Positions 1-11,105 of a DNA stretch of 64,000 nt are shown piece after piece. The notes below the pieces were generated by a model. The model made no database searches and was not told where the DNA came from. It was given only the letters and a program-made list of their open reading frames with translations. The first letter of the stretch is position 1. Each line of letters begins with the position of its first letter. The translations under genes and the position numbers were made by a program. The stretch comes from Nelumbo lutea (lineage: Eukaryota; Streptophyta; Magnoliopsida; Proteales; Nelumbonaceae), in assembly GCA_022828595.1 (NCBI GenBank), contig JAKGHH010000008.1, positions 2,230,728 through 2,294,727 on the forward strand. Reading direction: 5' to 3'.

Positions 1-129
1 ATGTGGATAAACTTTACAAAATTTTAAAGGTTTTTTATGATGTTACTTGCATGTTTCTTATCACTAATTACTATACTTTAAACATTTACTTCAAGGGACT
101 GTGGATGATTCACAGGCATTTAATGTTAG

Positions 130-720
130 TAAGGAATCTTAGAAATTTATGACTGACATGATTAGAAAAATGAATGAGAATTTTGATAAATATTAGGCTG
201 AATATAGTATGTTTTTGTCTTGTGTTGCTGTGTTTGATCCTCGTTGCAAGATTATGTTAGTGGAGCCGAGGAACTGTTAATGCTATAATTAAAATTTTTC
301 ATGATTTGTTTGATCAATACAAATAAAATTTTTCCTATACCTCATTTATTGGATATTCTAGTCAGTTTGACATGAGTGCCAGAAATGATGATGATGACGG
401 AATTGAGGATTATGAACAATTTTTAAATTCAAAAAGAAAGATTCAGAATGAAAAAATTCAATTTGACCTTTATTTGGAGAAACAAAACTTTGATATCAAT
501 GCAGATGTTAATGTTTTGGAGTATTGGAACAAGAGTTCACTTGGGTATCCTGAATTGGCATCAATGACTCAAGATATTTTGGCTATTCCTATTTCCATAG
601 TTGCATATGAATCTGTATTTAGCATTGGAAAGAAAGCGATCAATCTTTGAAAAAGTTTACTTAAATCCAAGACAGTTCAAGCTTTAGTTTGTCTTGAAGA
701 TTGGCTCCATGCACAAGGCT
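130..720 (+). pseudogene. hAT-superfamily transposase C-terminal relic
   Basis: Decayed coding sequence of a hAT (RICESLEEPER/DAYSLEEPER-like) transposase. The upstream part (about 130-290) reads as the segment ending in a DPRCK-like motif, with in-frame stops at two points. The 93-codon open stretch at 372-650 holds the C-terminal dimerisation region: a VLEYWN-type block, then a P-I-S-...-ESVFS block, which is the hAT dimerisation hallmark. After the stop at 648-650 the same frame resumes with a block ending in CLEDWLHAQGF (to about 719), so a nonsense change separates the last piece. No terminal inverted repeats were found. The N-terminal part lies outside the window or is lost. hAT transposases cut and paste DNA with 8-bp duplications. 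This copy cannot be functional. Confidence 0.8.
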
Positions 721-1303
721 TTGTATTAGGTATTTTTTTATTTATTGTTTATTAAAATATATGATTTATTGAATTTTTTTTCTAATAGATTTTTCAATTG
801 TATGAAGGGGGATCAAGCTTGTTAGGGGCTTTATCAGGATCAAGTTTGTTAGAAGATGATGAATGATCAAATAGTAGTGATGATGATAATGAAAATGCTG
901 CACTTGATGATATGTTTTAGGTATTATAACAACATATATTTCAGTTATTTATTTGCCATTTGACATGATAACAAATTACATATGTGATATGAGTAATGAG
1001 TTTATCTCTTATTTTCTTTTGTAGGATGGCTTGGAACTTGGAAGTTGGAATGTTCAATCTTGTTGGTGAATTCAAGAATGAATAGATATGGCTAAAACAT
1101 GTTTTATTTGATATGGGCAGCGAAGTGGTCTTTTATTTTATTTTTTAGAATGGTTTGGAACTTAAGAATTGGAATATTCTATCTTGTTGGTGAATTCAAG
1201 AATCGATGGAGAACATGTTTTATGGATTTTGTTTGTTTTATTCAGATTTTTTTTTTTATGATTTTGGAGGAATATAAAGTTACATGAATTTAATTTGGGG
1301 GAA
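720..1303. other. AT-rich spacer with a diverged local duplication
   Basis: No gene is visible. An acidic, GATGAT-rich stretch at about 850-920 may be the tail of the hAT transposase. Two similar blocks, about 1024-1105 and 1147-1222 (both containing TTGGTGAATTCAAGAAT), form a diverged tandem duplication with a period near 123 bp. Confidence 0.4.
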
Positions 1304-1880
1304 TAGCACATAAGGACAACTTTTGGGGTTTAATATCAATAAAAGTAATATATTTAAAAAAAATTCAAAAGTATGCTGACTTTTTAAAATAATATCAGTA
1401 AAGGGCAAAAACATTGTCCATCTTCTTCTTGCCATTTGTTCAGTAGAGCCGTTGTTCATTGTCGCCTGCCACCACTCGTCACCATCGTCTGTTGCCGCCC
1501 GTCGTCGCTTTTGCCCACCTCCGCCGACGACACTAGTGGTTTCTCTGTCCAATGTCACCACCTCCACCCACCTTTGGCAACGTTGCCAAAGATGGGTGGA
1601 GATAGAGATGGTGGTGGCGGCGGACAGAGGAATGACCACCAGCGTCGCCGCCACCACCTTTGCCTTCGGCCACCTTTGGCAACATTGTCGAAGGCGGCGA
1701 CGGGTGGCAGCGAACAATGGTGGCGGGTGGTGGCTTTGGTGAACAATGGCAAGAAAAAGAAGATGAATAGTATTTTTGCCCTTTATTGATGTTATTTTTT
1801 AAAAGTTAACATATTTTTGATTTTTTTTAAATATATTACTTTTATTGATATTAAACCCCAAAAATTGCCCTTATATGCTA
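1304..1880. mobile_element. Foldback element with long inverted repeats and a GC-rich core
   Basis: The stretch is a near-complete inverted repeat. The outer left arm from 1304 (TAGCACATAAGGACAAC) is mirrored by the right arm ending at 1880 (TTGCCCTTATATGCTA). The mirror continues through TTTAATATCAATAAAAGTAA, through AAGGGCAAAAA, and into the CATCTTCTT...TTGCCAT segments. The centre, near 1573-1592, is a perfect 20-bp palindrome around GGCAACGTTGCC. The outer arms are AT-rich and the core (about 1440-1740) is GC-rich with CCACC/GGTGG repeats. Open frames in the core on both strands are by-products of this composition and are not called. The superfamily is uncertain (Mutator-like or a generic foldback), and no clear target duplication was found. 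Confidence 0.65.
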
Positions 1881-2700
1881 GAAACCCATTTAGTTTTAGT
1901 GTGTCATGCTATTTGTAGGAATATGAAGCTATATGATTTGGTCTCATGTGTTTTATTTTTAGGTTTTTCTTGTCTCATATGTTTTATTTTTCAGGTTTGC
2001 CTTTGTTGTATAGAAACAATCAAACAATAGGGAACATATTAAATAACCTTAAAGAAGGTTGTTGATTCACTTGATTGTTAGAAAAAAATGGAGTTAAAAT
2101 GGATTCTTTGTAGGAATTAAAATGGATTATTATGTGTTTTATTTCAGGTTTGCCTTGGTTGTATATAAACAACCAAACAACCGGGAATATATTAAACAAC
2201 CTTAAAGAAGGTTGTTGATTCACTTGATTGTAAGAAAAAAAAATGAAATTAAAATGGATTATGTTTATGTCCATTTGAATAGTTTTTTTTTTTTTTTAAT
2301 TTAAGAATGTAAAATGGTGTTTTAAAATGTAAAAGAAAGGGAAAAACCATCTTGTAGGCCCGTTGGTCATTTGAATGGGAAAAAAAAACCATATGAATTA
2401 AAATGGATTATGTCCATTTGAATAGGAAAAAATCCCCATCTTTCTGTTAGGTCGAACTTTGGGCTCGGGCTTCGAGCCTAACAAAATCTTGTTTATAAAG
2501 AGTAAAAGCCCTACCTAGCCCGACCCATGAATAGGTCTAGTTGCAACTAGTGTTTTAAGAACGTCATTGACCCAGGTGATCGAATCGCTTGACCTGGAAA
2601 CTAGTCATGCTTTTGGTTCTGTTTCTACCCTGAGCCACTATTTTGAAAAAGCCCCATTGAATTGGTGAAAAAAAAATGCTGACCCAGACAATTAACCGTC
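1881..2700. other. Spacer with a two-copy tandem duplication
   Basis: No gene. About 1979-2110 and 2133-2260 are two copies of one unit with a period near 150 bp. Both contain TTATTTTTCAGGTTTGCCTT-like starts, AACCTTAAAGAAGGTTGTTG and TTCACTTGATTGT. A shorter third start is visible near 1950. The rest is AT-rich, ending in ACCCGA-type sequence common in degenerate plant repeats. Confidence 0.5.
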
Positions 2701-2722
2701 CAACAATTCGACCTGGTTAATG

Positions 2723-2878
2723 ATTTTCTTTTATTTATTTTTCGCTTCATGGGGCTACACAACAGGGGGGTAGCCCGTCCCCTTTCCCTTAACCCTCCAA
2801 CCCTTGGTGGCAGCGGGATTTGATCCTAGGTCTCTACTCCGACGAATGAGAGAACCTACCAACTCGACCTGGTTAATG
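2723..2878 (-). mobile_element. tRNA-derived SINE, copy 1
   Basis: Read on the minus strand this begins with an A-box-like GTCGAGTTGGTAGG, followed by a B-box-like GGATCAAATCC about 35 bases on. A GGGCTACCC...TGTTGTGTA block follows, and then an A-rich tail (the T-rich run at about 2725-2745 on the plus strand). That order is typical of Pol III-driven tRNA-derived SINEs. The copy at 14738-14880 shares the block order. An 18-bp near-direct repeat flanks it (2705-2722 and 2861-2878, around TCGACCTGGTTAATG). It could be the target duplication, but the right copy overlaps the A-box region, so this is uncertain. Confidence 0.55.
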
Positions 2879-3132
2879 GTTAGCGACGAATGAGAGAACC
2901 AACCAACCCAACCAAACTGACCAACCCAGACTGACCCAACCCGAGTTGATCGGGTTTTCATTAGCACTGGTCGGTTTCAGGTTGTGCAAATTCCTAAATC
3001 GATGATTCGGGTCATTTCGATTTTCACACAAGAAAACAAAAACCGACATGAACCGAACTGACTTAGTTCAAACATGAAGTTCCAAAGCTCATTAGGCCAC
3101 CTAGTTTTTGAATGGTTGCAACAAACTTTGGA

Positions 3133-3137
3133 TTAGT
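3133..3137. repeat. Target-site duplication, left (TTAGT)
   Basis: Five bases TTAGT immediately before the 5' LTR are repeated exactly at 7550-7554 immediately after the 3' LTR. This is the 5-bp duplication expected of a Ty3/gypsy integrase. Confidence 0.85.
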
Positions 3138-4831
3138 TGATGAGGGCAGATTTGACCCTCCAGTGAAATTGTGACACGTGGCACCTCCTAACAACTAGGC
3201 AACACCCAGGCAATAACTTACCAAGTTGGTCCCACCCGGGCATCGGCTTGGCGCGGCCTGCGCTACCTGGCTGACCTGGATTAGCTTGGCACATGACCCG
3301 ACCTGGCTGACCTAGCCGACCTAGCCGACCTGGATCAGCCCGGCACATGATCCGACCTGGCCGACCTGGCAACCCATAAGACGTGCCCACCGATAAACTC
3401 GGCATGCATACCCCACGATATGTAGAGGCTGGCCCACATTCCAGAAGTTGGTCAACGTGCATGGCGGTTACCTCCAAGGAGGTCGGCAGCTCTCCAAGGA
3501 GCTCGCTAGCTCACCAAGGAGCTCACCAAGGAGATCGGTAGCTCATCAAGGAGCTCGACAACTCTAAGGAGCTCGACAGCTCCAAGGAGCTCAACAGCTC
3601 CAAGGAGCTCGCCATGGAGCTCGACAGCTCTCCAAGGAGCTCGCTAGCTCACCAAGAAGCTCGCCAAGGAGCTAGGCAGCTCTGCAAGGAGCTCGGTAAC
3701 TCTCCAAGGAGCTCGCCAAGGAGCTCGTCACCAAGTAGCCACCAGGGAGCTCATCGCCATATGCAGCTCGCCACTTGCAGGGTAGCTCAGTACAAAAGAG
3801 CAGTTCGGCATATTGCAGGAAGATCTCCTACCTGACAACCGTACCTGATAGATCTGGTGGCAGTGCCCACATCTCTTGCCATGCAGCGTCGTGCCTGTCG
3901 TCTTTGAAAAGCATAGCACGCCTGACGAGTCCGTACCCTGTAGCAGCAGCCTGCACCCATCACCTCAGTCCTGGCAGTAATGGCTTGGGCAGTGGCAGCT
4001 ACGCCTGATGTGACTGGGCACCACTATATAAGGACTTCGACCTCCAAAGCCAAGGGGGAGGGGAATGGAAAAAATGGAGGTAATCCCCGTTCTCTAACTC
4101 TCTCATTTCTCCAATATCATCTTCAAACTCTCTACAATCAGAGTGCTAACTTAAGTGTCGGAGAGTCATCGCCGGGAAAATACCCCTGGGTCCTTTGATT
4201 CAGTTCTCGCAGGTCCCTCAGCTCCCGCCGCCTACAAAGAGGAGGAAAAGATGGAGTTCTCACAGGTCCCTCAGCTCCCATTACCTACAAAGGAGAGAAG
4301 ATCATCTCATGCAGAGGGCAGTCAGGTTGCGCTGCACCAGGGAGCTCCACCATTCTCTGAGTCACAGGCCGCCTAGGAGTAGGGAGCTCGTCACCAGGTA
4401 GCTCACCACCAGGGAGCTCGTCACCAGGGAGCTCGTCACTAGGTAGCTCGCCACCAGCTCACCACCAAGGAGCTCGTCACTAGGCAACTCACCACTAGGG
4501 AGCTCGTCACTAGGCAACTCACCACCAGGGAGCTCGTCACTAGGCAACTCACCATCAGGGAGTTCGTCACCAAGTAGCTCACCACTAGGGAGCTTGTCAC
4601 TAGGCAGCTCACCACCAGGGAGCTCGTCACTAGGCAACTCACCACCAGGGAGCTCGTCACCAAGTAGCTCGTCACCAGGTAGCTCGCCACCAGGGAGTTC
4701 ATCACCAAGTAGCTCACCACCAGGTAGCTCGTCACCAGGCACTTCACCACTAGGCCAAATGATGAGGTACTTAGCCAAAAAAAATTGATACAACACAAAA
4801 AATTGATACGTGATCAGAAACAATTACATCA
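3138..4831 (+). repeat. 5' LTR of the non-autonomous element
   Basis: It begins TGATGAGGGCAGATTTG, has a CACGTG G-box at 3175-3180, a TATA box (TATATAAGG) at 4025-4033 and ends in CATCA at 4831. Two simple arrays lie inside: about 3480-3760, built on CCAAGGAGCTCG and AGCTC units, and about 4380-4750, built on CACCAGGGAGCTCGT and CACCAAGTAGCT units. Long open frames here (for example 4362-4823 minus) are produced by the arrays and are not genes. Confidence 0.85.
4025..4033 (+). promoter_or_regulatory. TATA box of the LTR promoter
   Basis: TATATAAGG lies in the 5' LTR, with the same motif at 6860-6868 in the 3' LTR. Transcription would start about 30 bases downstream, which sets the U3/R border near 4060. 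Confidence 0.6.
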
Positions 4832-6031
4832 ATTGGCGCCATCTGTGGGAACACGCTACAAAAGCTAAGTTCTTATCTTACAAAAGCTAAGTCCTCTTCT
4901 CCTAGAAAGCTAAGTCCTCACTGTTTAGAAATTGAAACTCTCACTTTATAGTTTTCATTTTTTATGAACTCAAAGACTACGTAGGGAGCTAACAGACTAA
5001 GTTTACTTTCAATTCAGTTAAAGCCTCATCAGTCCTCTTCGCAAGGTCCCCCCTACAAAGATGAGCTTTTCATGGCTTCTGCGGGAGTTGGCGGCCAACA
5101 GACTACAAAGGCGCCCTTATTGATCGAGCCTTTCAAGGCTCCCGTGTGAGCTGGTGACCTAAAGTTAGTAGTGCTGCCCCGAAGGTCGAGCTCCTAGTAG
5201 CTTATTGTAGGAGTGGGTGACCGACATTATGAAGCTGATGCAGTGCAATCATAGCTCTAAGGCACCCACCTGATTGGTTCGGCACCTTACAGGTAGCTCG
5301 GAACCTTGCAGGTAGCTTGGCACCTGGTCAACTCCACATCTCATTGGTAGCTCGGCACCTCGCAGGTAGCTCAACACCTGGTTAGCTCGGCACCTCACAG
5401 GTAGCTCGGCACCCGGTTAGCCTGACACCTCAGGTAGCTCGGCACTTGGTTAGCTTGACACCTCACAGGTAGCTCGACACCCGGTCAGCCCGACACCTCA
5501 GGTAGCTCGGCACCTCACAGGTAGCTCAGCACTTGGCCAACCCGACATCTCAGGCAGCTCAACTCTTGGCCAGCCCGACATCTCAGGCAGCTCAACACCT
5601 AGTCAACTCGGCACCTAGTCAGCCCGACACCACAGGTAGCTCGACACCTCACAGGCAAAGCCTGCAAGCCACATTACTGCTTAAGACCCGGTCACCTCTT
5701 CGGCATGGGCAAAGTCAAGAAGAGTGGACTACAAGTTGCTCCCAAAGCCTACAGGCCACATTATTGCTAAATACCCAATTGCTTCCTCAGTATGGGCAAA
5801 ATCAGCAAAAAGTGAACTATAAGTTGCCCCTAGAGCCTAAGGGCTACACTACTGAACTGGCGGAGACCTCCTCACCTTATAGGCAGCTCGCTACTTGCAA
5901 ACAGCTCACCACATACAAATGACTCCCAAGGCCCAAGGAATTGGTCAACACTTACTAGCTCGTCGACTTACAGGCCAAAAGAAGAATACTCCCTTCACTG
6001 AGTTACTCTCAGCTCGGGAGTGGGGAGCAAA
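4832..6031 (+). other. Internal region of the non-autonomous element
   Basis: 1200 bp without retroviral domains. After the primer-binding-like site come about 400 bp of unique sequence. About 5270-5660 then holds imperfect repeats of GGCACCTCACAGGTAGCTC and GACACCTCAGGTAGCTC. A roughly 88-bp tandem duplication sits at about 5655-5742 and 5743-5830 (both start with AAAGCCT-CAxGCCACATTA). The 130-codon frame at 5533-5922 spans these repeats and resembles nothing I recognise. The region ends in the purine tract at 6016-6031. Confidence 0.6.
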
Positions 6032-7549
6032 TGATGAGGGCAGATTTGGCCCTCTAGTGAAATTGCAACACGTGGCACCTTGTGACAACTAGGTGACACC
6101 CAGGCAACAACTTACCAAGTTGGTCCCACCCGGGCACCGGCCTGGCGCGGCCTGCACGGCCTACGCAACCTGGCCAACCTGGATCAGCCTGACACATGAT
6201 CCGACCTAGCCGACCTAGCTGACCTAGTCGACCTGGATCAGCCCGGCACATGATCCGACCTGGCCGACCTAGCAACCCATAAGACGTGCCCACCGATAAA
6301 CTCAGCATGCATACCCCACGATACGTGGAGGCCGACCCACGTTCTGAAAGTTGGTCAACATGCATGGTGGTTACCTCCAAGGAGCTCGCCAAGGAGCTCG
6401 ACATCTCTCCAAGGAGCTCGCCAGCTCACCAAAGAGCTCAGCAGCTCTTCAAGGAGCTCGGCAACTCACCAAGGAGGTCGATAGCTCCAAGGAGCTAGGC
6501 AGCTCTCCAAGGAGCTCGCCAAGGAGCTCGACAACTCTCCAAGTAGCTTTCCATGGAGCTCGTCACCAAGTAGCCACCAGGGAGATCGTCGCCATAGGCA
6601 GCTCACCACTTGTAGGGTAGCTCGGTACAGAAGAGCAATTCGGTATATCGCAGGAAGATCTCCTACCTGACAACCGTACCTGACAGATCTGGTGGCAGTG
6701 CCCACATCTCTTGCTAGGCGGCATCGTGTTTGCCGTCTCTGAAAAGCATGGCACGCCTAATGAGTCTGTACCCTACAACAACAACCTGCACCTGTCACCT
6801 CAGTCCTGGTAGTAATGGCTTGGGCAGTGGCGGTTACACCTGATGTAACTGGGCACCACTATATAAGGACTCCGACCCCCAAAGCCAAGGGGGAGGTGAA
6901 TGGAAAAAATGGAGGTAATCCCTGCTCTCTAGCTCTCTCATTTCTCCAATATCATCTTCAAGCTCTCTACAATCAGAGTGCTAACTTAAGCGTCGGAGAG
7001 TCCCCGCTGGGAAAATACCCCCGGGTCCTCTAATTCAGTTCTCGCAGGTCCCTCAGCTCCCGCCGCCTACAAAGAGGAGGAAAAGATGGAGTTCTCACAG
7101 GTCACTCAATTCCCATTGCCTACAAAGGAGAGAAGATCACCTCATGCAGATGGCAATCGGGTTGCGTTGCACCAGGGAGCTCCACCATTCTCTGAGTCAC
7201 AAGCCGCGTAGGAGTAGGGAGCTCATCACCAGGTAGCTCACCACCAGGGAGCTCGTCACCAAGTAGCTCTTCACCAGGTAGCTCACCACCAGGGAGATCG
7301 TCACCAAGTAGCTCACCACTAGGGAGATCGTCACCAGGCAACTCACCACCAGGGAGCTCATCACCAAGTAGCTCGTCACCAGGTAGCTCACCACCAAGTA
7401 GCTCACTACCAAGGAGTTCGTCACCAAGTAGCTCACCACCAGGCAGTTCGTCACCAGACACTTCACCACTAGGTCAAATGACGAGGTACTTAGCCAAAAA
7501 AATTGATACATCACAAAAAGTTGGTACGTGACCAGAAACGGTTACATCA
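6032..7549 (+). repeat. 3' LTR of the non-autonomous element
   Basis: Matches the 5' LTR from TGATGAGGGCAGATTTGG to TTACATCA, with a G-box at 6069-6074 and a TATA box at 6860-6868. Its AGCTC arrays (about 6375-6570 and 7205-7470) are shorter than in the 5' copy. That suggests repeat slippage after insertion. Confidence 0.85.
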
Positions 7550-7554
7550 TTAGT
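7550..7554. repeat. Target-site duplication, right (TTAGT)
   Basis: Exact copy of 3133-3137, directly after the 3' LTR. Confidence 0.85.
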
Positions 7555-8908
7555 GAATAGTGATTAATGAACAACTTTTGTGATTAACTTTTCATTTAAA
7601 TTTTATTATAGGAGATTGCTGAAATGATATTCAATTTATGACTGATTTTAAAATTTGCCAGATTTTATCACAGGGATGAACTTAGAATCGAAACCGATTG
7701 AAACCAACCCAATTCGACTCAAACCGATTAGGTCGGTTTTACTTAACACTAGGTCAATTTCGGTTTCTATGTCAAGTAACCCGACCCGATTGGATCGGTT
7801 GGAAAAATTGCAGTAAACCGACCAAATCCGACCCGTGAAGAGCCCCAAATGGCACGACTCTTATAAATATAAGACTATTTATTTTTCCATTCTACAACCT
7901 TTGAAGAATGAAGTATCAGCGGCCTTTTCTTCCAACGGTGACCGCCGACCACCTTTTGCAGTCACGAACAAGACTGGCGACTTGGCTATCTCTTTGGTAC
8001 GGTGAACAAAGATTGGTGATGCGGCTACCTCTTTGCAGCAACAAACAAAGACCAGCAAGGTGGCTATCTCTTGCAGTGGTTTTCTCACTGTTATGGAATT
8101 ATCCTATTTGAGTTTTTTTTTTTTCTTTTTTTTCCATTCTTTTTAGTTTGGTACCTTGTATTTTCATGAATATAAGCAAATATATATGCAAATGCTCTTA
8201 AATATGTAAATGAATGTGTACAAACGATTATGTGCAAATGCTCTGTAATTGAATATGTATGCTGAGTTTTCTATACAAATTTCTGCATTTTTTGGTACTA
8301 TTTTTAGACATTTCCACCGGCAAATTTAAATATTTAATGGTAATAGTTTTAATATTTTATTTATTTTTCATATGGTTTCAGTTTTCTGCAATTTTCTATT
8401 TATTTAATATTGTATCTAATTTTTATATTTGTATTCTTTTTATTTATGATGCCATGCCATATATTGACATTTGGAACCGCCGACCTGAAAACGGGAGACA
8501 AGGGGTCGGTTTTTGAAACACGGTTGCAACTCAACTTGAGGAGCTTAAGCTTAAAAGAGGGAGTCTAATTCCGTTAAGAAGTATCAAGTGCGGACGGTAG
8601 TACGATGAAATAAGGGAATGGTAAATCGTAAATGGTAGTGGCCCACTGGCCCTGGCCCTGGCCCCATCCTCGTTGCAAATTCGGAAATCGGAATGGTGTG
8701 TATATAAACAAGACTACATACTGAATATCTGGTATGCCGATTGCCGTTTGCGTCAAGAACCAAGCAAAGTTGTGACTTGTGTGACTCATCTTTATTATCT
8801 TACCCGAGTCTGACTCTCTCTCTCTATTAGTCTACATCTCTAATCAATTCAATGAATATTTAAGGATTGCAGTTGGGTTTCCCAAGTTCCAACTACAATT
8901 CCTCCTAA
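7555..8908. other. Spacer, no gene seen
   Basis: About 7675-7850 is rich in ACCGA/TCGGT motifs similar to 2950-3060 on the other side of the LTR element. They are probably parts of one older repeat that the element split. The rest is AT-rich. Open frames of 60-85 codons show no family features. Confidence 0.4.
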
Positions 8909-9021
8909 GTCTATGTTTGGTTTGAAAGAAAATATAAGGAAAGATAAAGAAATTTATATAAGATTTGTAAAAGTTTTTTAACCCTTTTATTTTCCTATTT
9001 TTCCTTCAAACCAAATATAGC
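8909..9021. mobile_element. Short palindromic MITE
   Basis: The left arm CTATGTTTGGTTTGAAAGAA is mirrored by TTCCTTCAAACCAAATATAG at the right. The 113-bp unit folds almost end to end. The GTTTGG-type end is common to Tourist/PIF-like MITEs. A clean target duplication is not visible. Confidence 0.55.
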
Positions 9022-10312
9022 TTAAAGTTAGAATTCAGATCTGTTACAAGAGAATTTTTGAAAATGAAACTGATAAAGGTTTAAAATATCTACGTCATAA
9101 GAGTGTATCGGGTAAATTGAGACACATTTTAAAACATATTTTTTATTTTATTTTTTGCAATTTATTTAATGAGATCTATTTAGATCTCCTCTACCCCTGA
9201 ACCGGTCAGACCTCCCATATACCAACTATAAAAGGTCCCGGAATAATATGTATCGCCTGATACGTATAAATATTTTGAACCCAAACTGATAATTAAAATG
9301 GGCGAGAGAAAGAATCCATTTGATTTGAGTAGGGTCGTGGGTCGTCCAGTCAGTCTGGTTGTGGGGTTGATACGATACGTAACATCCAATGATACGATCT
9401 GTCTGTTCAGGAGCCGATTTCAATCCAACGGCTTTTACTTGTATATAGAGTGAAAAGACAGATGCTTGTGGCCTTTGTGACGTCCCGATATTAGGACATG
9501 GAGTGAGATCTAACTGGATTGTCTGAAATCTCAATTAATTGGTGAAATAGTTATAGATGACTGAATCCAGAATTTGGTTTAGCGCTGGAAATTTAGAAAA
9601 GAAAACAGATAAACCCACCTCACCGATTGTTATTTATTTTGTTACATTCAAACTTGGAAAATTGGGTTGGGGGGTTCTCCAACTGCAAGCTTCATGCTGT
9701 ATATTATTTAGTCCTGTACTGTCCGATGAGGGGAGGAGTGCATTATTCCCGTTTTCCTTTTCCTTTTTTCTTTTTTGTCGTTTTGCGTAGTAAAATTGGT
9801 ATTTAGTAGTACACTTCTTCTTTTCCATGTTGTGTACTACACACACGCACGCTGATTTATTAGATTAGATGGAATGTTGAAATCCAAACCTGTAATTCTT
9901 TATAACGAAACGCCCCTGGTATTCCAGCAGAATAACACCATTGCCATTCAATTTGGATCATCTATCCTCTACGGCTCTACCCATATACGGCAACGGCAAG
10001 TGCACTTGTGTAATTAGCACGATATCTAAGGATTTTTTTTTTTTTTTCAGCCCTTCCCGAATATCAAAATCTCTTTTCAAACGAATACCAAGACTTCACG
10101 AATATCAAATTCCTAATAAAATAATAATAGTTTACTCCCTTTTATCTTCTTCGCCCTTCCTCGTTCAACTACCTTTCTTCTCCCTCCCTCCCTCGGCTCT
10201 CAGGCCTTGGTCGAATCTCTCCCTTCAATCTAGCCATTTCTGCAATTCTCACCCACCTCCATCCAGATTTTCCATCTCCCGATCTCATCTCACTTCACCA
10301 AAGGTAGCGAAG
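9022..10312. other. Spacer and promoter region of the copper transporter
   Basis: No gene before 10313. The pyrimidine-rich stretch at about 10135-10312 (CTTCTTC, CTCCCTCCCTC) is probably promoter or 5' leader of the downstream gene. The open frame that begins at 9941 simply runs into that coding sequence. Its first 124 codons look like leader, not protein. Confidence 0.5.
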
Positions 10313-10744
10313 ATGATGCACATGACCTTCTACTGGGGCAAGAAAGTCACCCTCCTGTTCGATTCGTGGAAGACAGATTCATGGACCAGCTACGGCCTAA
10401 CCCTCCTCGCCTGTTTTCTCGTCTCCGTGTTCTACCAGTACATGGAATATCGACGACTCCGATTCAAGCTCCTTGCGAACGGTAAGCCCTTGTCCCCGCC
10501 GATCGAAACTCCTCTGCTCAACCCCCGACTGCCCGGCGGCCGGTGGAGGAACCCGGCCAAATTCGCGGTGGCCGTCTTGTTTGGAATTAATTCGGCGATC
10601 GGGTACCTTCTGATGTTGGCTGTCATGTCGTTCAATGGAGGCGTATTTATTGCCATCGTCTTGGGTCTCGCCGTTGGGTTTTTGGTGTTTAGGAGCGAAG
10701 ATGACGAGGTGGTCATGGTGGAAAATCCATGCGCTTGTGCTTGA
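10313..10744 (+). CDS. COPT5: COPT5-like copper transporter (Ctr family)
   Basis: A 143-residue single-exon protein of the Ctr/COPT high-affinity copper transporter family. These trimeric channels move Cu(I) across membranes. COPT5-type members act at the tonoplast or prevacuolar membrane to export vacuolar copper. Visible features are a short Met/His N-terminus (MMHMTFYWG); TM1 at about residues 27-46; a basic loop; TM2 at about 83-105 with the MxxxM copper-binding motif (M101, M105); TM3 at about 108-126 with the GxxxG packing motif (G118, G122); and a short tail ending in a CxC pair (C140, C142). The few N-terminal Met residues and the length near 145 favour the COPT5 subgroup over Met-rich COPT1/2. 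The ATG at 10313 is chosen because the family motif begins there. The upstream in-frame extension from 9941 is untranslated-leader-like. Confidence 0.93.
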   Translation: MMHMTFYWGKKVTLLFDSWKTDSWTSYGLTLLACFLVSVFYQYMEYRRLRFKLLANGKPLSPPIETPLLNPRLPGGRWRNPAKFAVAVLFGINSAIGYLLMLAVMSFNGGVFIAIVLGLAVGFLVFRSEDDEVVMVENPCACA

Positions 10745-11105
10745 GCCTTGAGCCTTGGCGCTCGCTTTTCATGCATGTTTCTTAGATCTGATCACTCTGC
10801 GTTTTGATGTTCGATCCAACCGGTTTTGGGGGGCTGTGTGATTTATCTTGGTTATTTGTCTTATTCATCATCATCATCGTCACCAACTCTGTGTTTTATT
10901 AATTCTTCGGTTCGCTTCTTGTATACGCAAATTGTGAAAAGGTTGTTTGTTAATTTATGTGATTTTTAGACCCAATATTTCATCTTCATTATGAAGACAA
11001 TTACAGGATTACTCGTCTGTCGTCTTTCTGTGTTTTCTATATCATGACTTCATGAGAAACTGAAGAAGAGGGTAAATATAACAGCAAAACCAATGAATAA
11101 GAACC
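10745..11105. other. Likely 3' untranslated region, then spacer
   Basis: AT-rich sequence after the stop of the copper transporter, including an ATCATCATCATC run at 10867-10878. No coding potential is seen. Confidence 0.4.

Larger units (their letters stand above)
3138..7549 (+). mobile_element. Complete non-autonomous LTR retrotransposon (Tat-like, no gag-pol)
   Basis: A full element: 5' LTR 3138-4831 (1694 bp), internal region 4832-6031 (1200 bp), 3' LTR 6032-7549 (1518 bp), flanked by TTAGT at 3133-3137 and 7550-7554. The LTRs start TGATG and end CATCA. A primer-binding-like site (TGGCGCCATCTGTGGGA, 4834-4850) follows the 5' LTR. A purine tract (GGGAGTGGGGAGCAAA, 6016-6031) precedes the 3' LTR. 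The internal region has no recognisable gag, protease, RT, RNase H or integrase. The ends, primer site and purine tract resemble those of the Tat-lineage element at 20218-30975, so its enzymes probably came from a relative. The 176-bp LTR length difference comes from simple arrays inside the LTRs. It is too large for a TRIM and fits the LARD/non-autonomous class. Confidence 0.85.

Noticed and set aside
1280..1717. Arg/His-rich frames of 96-145 codons on both strands
   Set aside because: They come from the palindromic GC-rich core of the foldback element and have no family features.
4362..4823. 153-codon minus-strand frame with GGELPGDEL-type repeats
   Set aside because: It is the translation of the AGCTC simple array in the LTR; the other frames of the same array are also open.
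9941..10312. N-terminal extension of the copper transporter frame
   Set aside because: No transporter homology; Ctr proteins start with the short Met/His segment found at 10313.
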